The notes under the pieces were generated by a model. It saw nothing but the letters and a program-made list of their open reading frames with translations. It ran no database searches and had not been told where the DNA came from. A program made the translations under genes and the position numbers. This document shows, in pieces, positions 5,695 to 9,674 of a stretch of DNA of 9,674 nucleotides. Origin of the DNA: Candidatus Methanophagaceae archaeon (GTDB taxonomy: Archaea; Halobacteriota; Syntropharchaeia; Alkanophagales; Methanospirareceae). Numbering within the stretch: position 1 is the first letter of the stretch; each line of letters opens with the position of its first letter. The DNA lies in the NCBI GenBank assembly GCA_013374505.1, contig QENJ01000230.1:1-9674 (forward strand), in the 5' to 3' direction.

Positions 5695-6632
5695 AATTTT
5701 CGGTGTTTATTATCGTGGCAGGACTACTCGGCATGGTCATCTTCACAACTGGCTGTGTGCAAGAACAGCAATCAGATATAGGCATGGCTGTGGAGTTCAA
5801 TGACCATGCCGCATGTGCACATGTAGCAACGGAGAAGGGCTGGTATAAGGAAGAAGGACTCAATTTTACCGCATACGAGAGCTATGCTACCGGAATACGA
5901 CTTGCCAGTGCCTTAGCACGAGGCGATATTCAAGTTGCTTATATCTGCCTCTCTCCGGCCATATTGGCATATTCCAGAGGAGTTCCGATAAAGATCGTTG
6001 CAGGCACACACAAGTATGGTTATGGCCTGGTAACTCAGCCGGAGATAACGAACATCTCGGACCTGACGGGTAAGACCATAGGCTGCGTAAGAGAAGGTGC
6101 TCCGGCGGATCTGCTTCTCAATCGCATGATTGAGGAATACAACCTTAAAGACGTCAAGATTCGGCGTATGAACCCACTGAAACAGGTAGTTGCCTTAGAA
6201 ACAGGACGGATAGATGCTGCATTTCTTCCTGAGCATCATGCAACCGTTGCCGAGTCAAAAGGCTTTTACATGCTCATTGAAAGTCAAGACCTATGGCCGG
6301 ATATGCAGGGCAGTGTCCTTGTTGTAAAGACAGACTTGATAGAGAATGATCCTGAGACCGTGCGAAAACTTGTTTGGGTTACCCAAAAGGCAACGAACTG
6401 GCTAAATGAGTATCCGGATCCTACCGCCATAATTCTTGCCAATGTACTGGACACAGAACCCGAAGTAATCAACAAATCAATGAGCAGGCTGAACTACACG
6501 ACCGACATAGATGCCGAATCCGTTCAGGAGATGATAGATTGTATGGCGAAATTAGGCTATATAGAGGAAGGGCTTAGAGCAGAAGCTATCCTCGATACAA
6601 GGTTCTTACAGGGTGAAAGAGATGTTTATTAA
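5691..6632 (+). CDS. ABC transporter substrate-binding lipoprotein, NitT/TauT (NMT1/THI5-like) family
   Basis: This 313-residue protein is the extracytoplasmic binding component of an importer. A signal of about 21 residues ends in FTTGC (Cys22, lipobox), so it is membrane-anchored. The NMT1/SsuA pattern follows: HVATEKGWYKEEGL, then LASALARGDIQVAYICLSPAILAYSRGVPIKIVAG given in two parts by the family (scaffold then pocket), ISDLTGKTIGCVREGAPADLLL, and ALETGRIDAAFLPEH. Where relatives have HAPxLVA, this one has HAACAHVA (residues 39-46), adding Cys and His near the predicted ligand pocket. The family carries nitrate, sulfonates, taurine, pyrimidines and similar small molecules; the ligand here is unknown. 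The end overlaps the permease gene. Confidence 0.88.
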   Translation: MKFSVFIIVAGLLGMVIFTTGCVQEQQSDIGMAVEFNDHAACAHVATEKGWYKEEGLNFTAYESYATGIRLASALARGDIQVAYICLSPAILAYSRGVPIKIVAGTHKYGYGLVTQPEITNISDLTGKTIGCVREGAPADLLLNRMIEEYNLKDVKIRRMNPLKQVVALETGRIDAAFLPEHHATVAESKGFYMLIESQDLWPDMQGSVLVVKTDLIENDPETVRKLVWVTQKATNWLNEYPDPTAIILANVLDTEPEVINKSMSRLNYTTDIDAESVQEMIDCMAKLGYIEEGLRAEAILDTRFLQGERDVY

Positions 6633-7371
6633 AAGATTTTTTGTGGGATTACTACCGATCATGGTATTTATAATAGTGTGGGAGAGCATCGCACAACTGA
6701 ATCTGGTACCCAACTACATATTTCCCGCCTTTTCTGACGTGATGCTAGAATTCTATCATTTAATAGTCAGTGGTATTTTACTGGCTAATCTTCTGTGCAG
6801 TTTTTCCAGGGTACTGATAGGCTTTTTGTTAGGTGCAGCGGCAGGTATTGCTGTTGGAATCGTAATGGGCAGTAAAGATGTGATAGACAAGTCTTTTAAT
6901 CCGATTTTTAGCATTCTTTATCCCATACCCGTCCTCGGCTGGGCGCCATTGTTGATGATCTGGATAGGAATAACAGATCTGCTGCCGGTTGCATTAATCT
7001 TTCTGTGCTCCTTCTTCCCTGTACTATACAATACGATTACAGGCATCAAAAGTGTAGACCGGGAAGTAATAAAAGCGGCAAGAATTCTGGGTGCTTCAGA
7101 TAGGAAGATTTTAAGCTCGGTTGTCCTGCCACTTGCAGTACCAAATATCTTTACCGGATTGAGGTTAGAGGCAGGTATGGCCTGGCGGGTGGTGATAGCA
7201 GCGGAAATGGTTGCGATTCCTACGGGCATCGGGGCTTTGATGATGAGGTCAGAGAGTTTACTGCGTATGGATGTTATAATCGTCTGTCTGATGGTTCTTT
7301 CAGTGATGTGCCTCGCATTCGAGCGGTTTTTTCAAGTCATGGAGAATAGAATCACAAATGGATGGAGGTAG
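6622..7371 (+). CDS. ABC transporter permease, NitT/TauT family
   Basis: This is the integral membrane subunit (249 aa) of the importer, with about six membrane segments: LLPIMVFIIVW, LLGAAAGIAVGIVMG, ILYPIPVLGWAPLLMIW, LLPVALIFLCSFFPVLY, IAAEMVAIPTGIGALMM and MDVIIVCLMVLSVM. The cytoplasmic coupling (EAA) loop reads EVIKAARILGASDRKILSSV and continues with VLPLAVP; it docks on the ATPase. I prefer ATG at 6622 because GGGTGA lies 5 bases ahead; an upstream in-frame GTG at 6613 overlaps that ribosome site. The gene begins inside the last codons of the binding protein (11-base overlap) and ends 3 bases before the ATPase gene. Confidence 0.9.
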   Translation: MFIKRFFVGLLPIMVFIIVWESIAQLNLVPNYIFPAFSDVMLEFYHLIVSGILLANLLCSFSRVLIGFLLGAAAGIAVGIVMGSKDVIDKSFNPIFSILYPIPVLGWAPLLMIWIGITDLLPVALIFLCSFFPVLYNTITGIKSVDREVIKAARILGASDRKILSSVVLPLAVPNIFTGLRLEAGMAWRVVIAAEMVAIPTGIGALMMRSESLLRMDVIIVCLMVLSVMCLAFERFFQVMENRITNGWR

Positions 7372-7374
7372 CCT

Positions 7375-8100
7375 ATGCCAACAATAGAATTAAGATGCGT
7401 TAGCAATTATGTATTCAGCAACCTGAATCTGGAGGTATTTGACGGCGAGTTACTGGTAGTTCTGGGACCGAACGGTGCCGGGAAGACTACTTTACTTAAT
7501 ATCATTGCCGGATTGGTTAACTACCAGGGGGCTGTTCTCTTTGACGGTGTGCCCGTTGATAAAACGCCCGTAAACGAGCGAGAGATTGGCTACATATTCC
7601 AGAATCTGGCATTGTTCCCTCATCTCGATGTCGCTTCTAATGTCGGGTACAGTTTAAGGATAAAAGGGCAAGAGGAGAAAGAGATAATGCAAAAAGTGGA
7701 TGAATTATTACAGTTGACGAAAATAGAGCATCTAAAAGATAGGTATCCGAAGAATCTCAGCGGTGGTGAGAAACAGCGAGTGGCACTTGCACGTGCTCTT
7801 GCATCTTCGCCAAAGGTGTTACTCCTAGACGAGCCGTTTAACAGCTTGGACATCGGGATGTGTGAATGCCTCAGAAAGGAGATTCGGCAGGTACAGCGAA
7901 AGATGGGCATCACAACGGTGTTTGTTACGCATAATTTAGCCCATGTGGCGGAGATGGGCGACCGGGTTGTGGCGCTAAATAATGGTAAAATCCGGCTGAT
8001 GCCACCGGAAATGTTTAAGAAAGACGGGGATAATGGTAATCATATCCATCACGATTGCCTGCATTGTGTGATGGATTGTTATTGTAAACATGCGCATTAA
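7375..8100 (+). CDS. ABC transporter ATPase with Cys/His-rich C-terminal tail
   Basis: This is the nucleotide-binding subunit (241 aa) of the same importer. It has Walker A GPNGAGKTT (31-39), Q-loop YIFQN, signature LSGGEKQR, Walker B VLLLDEPFNSLD and H-loop VFVTHN. It starts at ATG 7375, 6 bases after GGAGG. Unusually, the last 25 or so residues read HIHHDCLHCVMDCYCKHAH at the end, with four Cys and five His. Ordinary NitT/TauT ATPases lack such a tail. It probably binds a metal ion or cluster and could sense the intracellular level of the substrate and gate transport; this is inference. Confidence 0.9.
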   Translation: MPTIELRCVSNYVFSNLNLEVFDGELLVVLGPNGAGKTTLLNIIAGLVNYQGAVLFDGVPVDKTPVNEREIGYIFQNLALFPHLDVASNVGYSLRIKGQEEKEIMQKVDELLQLTKIEHLKDRYPKNLSGGEKQRVALARALASSPKVLLLDEPFNSLDIGMCECLRKEIRQVQRKMGITTVFVTHNLAHVAEMGDRVVALNNGKIRLMPPEMFKKDGDNGNHIHHDCLHCVMDCYCKHAH

Positions 8101-8119
8101 AATTTGATACGAAACTTAT

Positions 8120-8129
8120 TTTATATAAA
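8120..8129 (+). promoter_or_regulatory. Archaeal TATA box for the toxin-antitoxin/amidotransferase operon
   Basis: TTTATATAAA fits the archaeal TATA consensus, with a purine-containing CGAAACTTA just upstream as a possible BRE. A start about 25 bases downstream would fall near 8150, just before the GGAGGTG ribosome site at 8154-8160. It is the clearest archaeal promoter in the window and marks a new transcript after the ABC operon. Confidence 0.6.
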
Positions 8130-8171
8130 TGATACGAGGGTATTATTAATAAAGGAGGTGAAAATAAAACA

Positions 8172-8462
8172 ATGGCTGAACTAGTGATAAGAACAGGTAA
8201 ACCCGAATCAATCATGCCTGTTTTGGATTCTGCTATCCGTAACCAGTTAAAATTGCTTAAGACGAGTATAAACAGAACAAAAGCGAGAATCAGTAGTTTT
8301 GAGCAGAAATACAGTATCTCTACCGAGCAATTCATACAAAAGATAAGAGATGGAATGGACGATGATAATCTCGAATTTGTCGAATGGGTTGGCGAGACAA
8401 AAATTCTGAAAAGATTGGAAGAGGAATATAATGAATTGGAGGGGATGCGAATTTGCTTGTGA
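8172..8462 (+). CDS. Putative antitoxin partner of TumE-like protein
   Basis: This 96-residue acidic, largely helical protein has a probable coiled-coil section at 25-55 and 75-92. Features such as KPESIMPVLDSAI, FEQKYSISTEQF and DDDNLEFVEWVGE recur in small archaeal proteins encoded just ahead of TumE/DUF6516 genes, so I call it the antitoxin. The family itself is uncharacterised, and it does not look like the helix-turn-helix TumA antitoxin. ATG at 8172 follows AAAGGAGGTG with a spacing of about 11. It overlaps the next gene by 10 bases, so expression is coupled. Confidence 0.7.
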   Translation: MAELVIRTGKPESIMPVLDSAIRNQLKLLKTSINRTKARISSFEQKYSISTEQFIQKIRDGMDDDNLEFVEWVGETKILKRLEEEYNELEGMRICL

Positions 8463-8827
8463 GCGAATATTTTCAGTATCTAAGGGCTATTATTGATGCT
8501 GGTGAAGCGATTACTGCAAAAGAGATAGTAGAGGATGAACGCTCAGATTATTTGGGATTTTTCAAGGCTACGCTTTATTTCCATGACGGAACGGTCTTGC
8601 ACGTAAGGGAATATGTCTTCACTCGTTTCGGTGTTGAACGAGAAACATATGTTTACCATTATCAAGATGAAAATAATAATCGCATCTTTAGATATGACAA
8701 TACAGAACATTTCCCTGATTTACCTAATTTCCCACATCATAAACATATGCCAAAGAACGTAATTGCCATCTCAGCACCTACCTTAGAAGAGGTTTTGAAA
8801 GAAATTACGCAATTAAAGATACCATGA
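8453..8827 (+). CDS. TumE-like (DUF6516) putative toxin
   Basis: This 124-residue protein carries the TumE/DUF6516 signature: strand-rich LYFHDGTVLHVREY, then YVYHYQDENNNRIFRYDN followed by HFPDLPNFPHHKH and a final TLEEVLKEI. TumE proteins are the toxin half of type II toxin-antitoxin modules; their target is not settled as far as I know. The start is TTG at 8453, chosen because GGAGG lies 10 bases upstream (8438-8442); GTG at 8459 is an alternative. The stop overlaps the ATG of the amidotransferase (ATGA). Confidence 0.78.
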   Translation: MLVSEYFQYLRAIIDAGEAITAKEIVEDERSDYLGFFKATLYFHDGTVLHVREYVFTRFGVERETYVYHYQDENNNRIFRYDNTEHFPDLPNFPHHKHMPKNVIAISAPTLEEVLKEITQLKIP

Positions 8828-9525
8828 AAGCACAGATAGTCCAGCATATAGAATGTGAAGGCCCAGGATATTTGGGTGACTTTCTACACGATAATGGGAT
8901 TGAGTACGAAATAGTTAGAATGTATGAGGACGAGCAGTTGCCAGAGAATTTCGATGTTTTGATTGTGCTCGGTGGTCCAATGAACGTCTACGAAGAGGAG
9001 CGTTACCCCTATTTAAAGGGTCTCAACAAGACGATAACGAACTTTGTCATCGCGGGAGGGTTTTATCTCGGCTTCTGTCTCGGCGGGCAACTGCTGGCAA
9101 AGGCACTTGGTGCAAGAGTAAGAAGAAAACAGACAAAAGAGATCGGAAACTTCGAGATTCGACTGACGGCAGGAGGCGTAGAAGACCCGCTATTTAAAGG
9201 ATTTGACACGGTATTCCCGGCTTTGGAATGGCATGGCGATACCTTTGAGATACCTGAAGGAGCTTTACAACTTGTAGAATCGGCGCTTTGCGCTAATCAA
9301 GCTTTCCGATTTAAAAACGCATATGGGCTCCAGTTTCATCTTGAGGCAACATCGGAAATGCTAGCGGAGTGGGTCAAAGTTTATGAAGACGAACTCACAG
9401 AAGAGGGAATAGATGCTGCGGCTTTGATAGAAGAGACGAATAGAAAAGCGGATATTTACCGTGAATTGTCGAATCGGTTGTTCACAAACCTTTTTAGGTG
9501 GGTTAAAAATTATAGGAGCAGATAA
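8824..9525 (+). CDS. Class I glutamine amidotransferase (GMP synthase-like)
   Basis: This 233-residue stand-alone glutaminase domain releases ammonia from glutamine for a partner enzyme, or acts as a related hydrolase. The catalytic triad is complete: Cys85 in GFCLGGQ, His172 and Glu174 in LQFHLEAT. The oxyanion-loop motif VLGGPMNVYEEE is also present. It lacks the GMP synthase ATP-pyrophosphatase part and belongs to the GuaA-like stand-alone group whose acceptors are mostly unknown. There is no ribosome site; translation probably depends on the ATGA overlap with the toxin gene, an odd pairing. A DUF4213-like gene follows after 5 bases. Confidence 0.85.
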   Translation: MKAQIVQHIECEGPGYLGDFLHDNGIEYEIVRMYEDEQLPENFDVLIVLGGPMNVYEEERYPYLKGLNKTITNFVIAGGFYLGFCLGGQLLAKALGARVRRKQTKEIGNFEIRLTAGGVEDPLFKGFDTVFPALEWHGDTFEIPEGALQLVESALCANQAFRFKNAYGLQFHLEATSEMLAEWVKVYEDELTEEGIDAAALIEETNRKADIYRELSNRLFTNLFRWVKNYRSR

Positions 9526-9530
9526 ATAGG

Positions 9531-9674
9531 ATGTATGCAGAAATAAAGGAAAAATTTGAAAAAATCGTGGTAGAGAATAACCTGCGAGAAGGGAACGTAA
9601 GAATAAGTGCAAAAACATTGAGTGCAGAAGAAGCCATAGGGAATCCGGAAAGGGGCGATTTCCCATTACTGAAG
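9531..9674 (+). CDS. Probable DUF4213/DUF364 heavy-metal-chelation protein, 3'-truncated by window edge
   Basis: Only the first 48 codons are visible. After a helical start (MYAEIKEKFEKIV), the segment LSAEEAIGNPERGDFPLLK resembles the N-terminal part of DUF4213/DUF364 proteins, where AIGN-P-x2-DFPLL is conserved as I recall. These Rossmann-like proteins are described as putative heavy-metal chelation domains and are common in methanogens. ATG at 9531 follows AGGAG by about 12 bases and begins 5 bases after the amidotransferase stop, so it shares its transcript. If the call is right, it adds a third metal-related item near the Cys/His-rich transporter. Confidence 0.6.
   Translation, partial: MYAEIKEKFEKIVVENNLREGNVRISAKTLSAEEAIGNPERGDFPLLK

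Noticed and set aside
5399..5863. Minus-strand frame of 154 codons opposite the Cys-rich gene
   Set aside because: The plus-strand gene has a ribosome site and an ATGA overlap with the next gene; the antisense frame has neither motif nor context.
1..9674. tRNA, rRNA or riboswitch
   Set aside because: No cloverleaf with a T-arm consensus, no rRNA-conserved blocks and no known riboswitch core were seen on either strand by eye.

Overview
The window looks like the chromosome of an anaerobic archaeon, probably a methanogen or an ANME-type relative. This is inferred from a NifK with methanogen-like motifs, a clear TATA box followed by a short leader and a Shine-Dalgarno site, archaeal-style toxin-antitoxin genes, and a final gene resembling the DUF4213/DUF364 proteins I associate with methanogens. 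A bacterium cannot be excluded from sequence alone.

Layout. (1) Positions 2-1090 (+) hold the 3' three quarters of a nitrogenase beta subunit (nifK), ended by a hairpin and T-tract. (2) Positions 1147-4772 form an integron-like gene-cassette array read on the minus strand. Next to a tyrosine recombinase (4773-5342, minus) lies a non-palindromic attI-like site ending in GTTAGGC. After it come four cassettes, each closed by an 88-96 bp attC-like palindrome. Cassette 1 encodes a TIR-domain protein, cassette 2 has no convincing gene, cassette 3 carries a nuclease-toxin-like gene with a DUF2283 partner, and cassette 4 carries a beta-propeller lipoprotein. In three cassettes the GTTNNNN box at the start is the exact complement of the NNNNAAC box in the cassette's own attC; in the fourth it matches at 6 of 7 bases. 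This is the defining rule of integron cassettes. (3) Positions 5440-8100 (+) are a tight four-gene operon: a small Cys-rich protein, a lipoprotein substrate-binding protein, a permease and an ATPase of the NitT/TauT ABC family. The ATPase has a Cys/His-rich tail. (4) Positions 8120-9674 (+) have their own TATA box and hold a TumE-like toxin-antitoxin pair, a class I glutamine amidotransferase, and the start of a probable heavy-metal-chelation (DUF4213-like) gene.

Together: a nitrogen-fixation region is followed by an inserted cassette platform whose cargo is defence, toxin-antitoxin or surface genes. Beyond it is a transporter module with repeated Cys/His features that suggest a metal or metal-complex substrate. 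The main discovery candidate is the integron-like array. It is unusual because the adjacent recombinase has a complete catalytic set but lacks both an N-terminal DNA-binding domain and the IntI-specific insertion.
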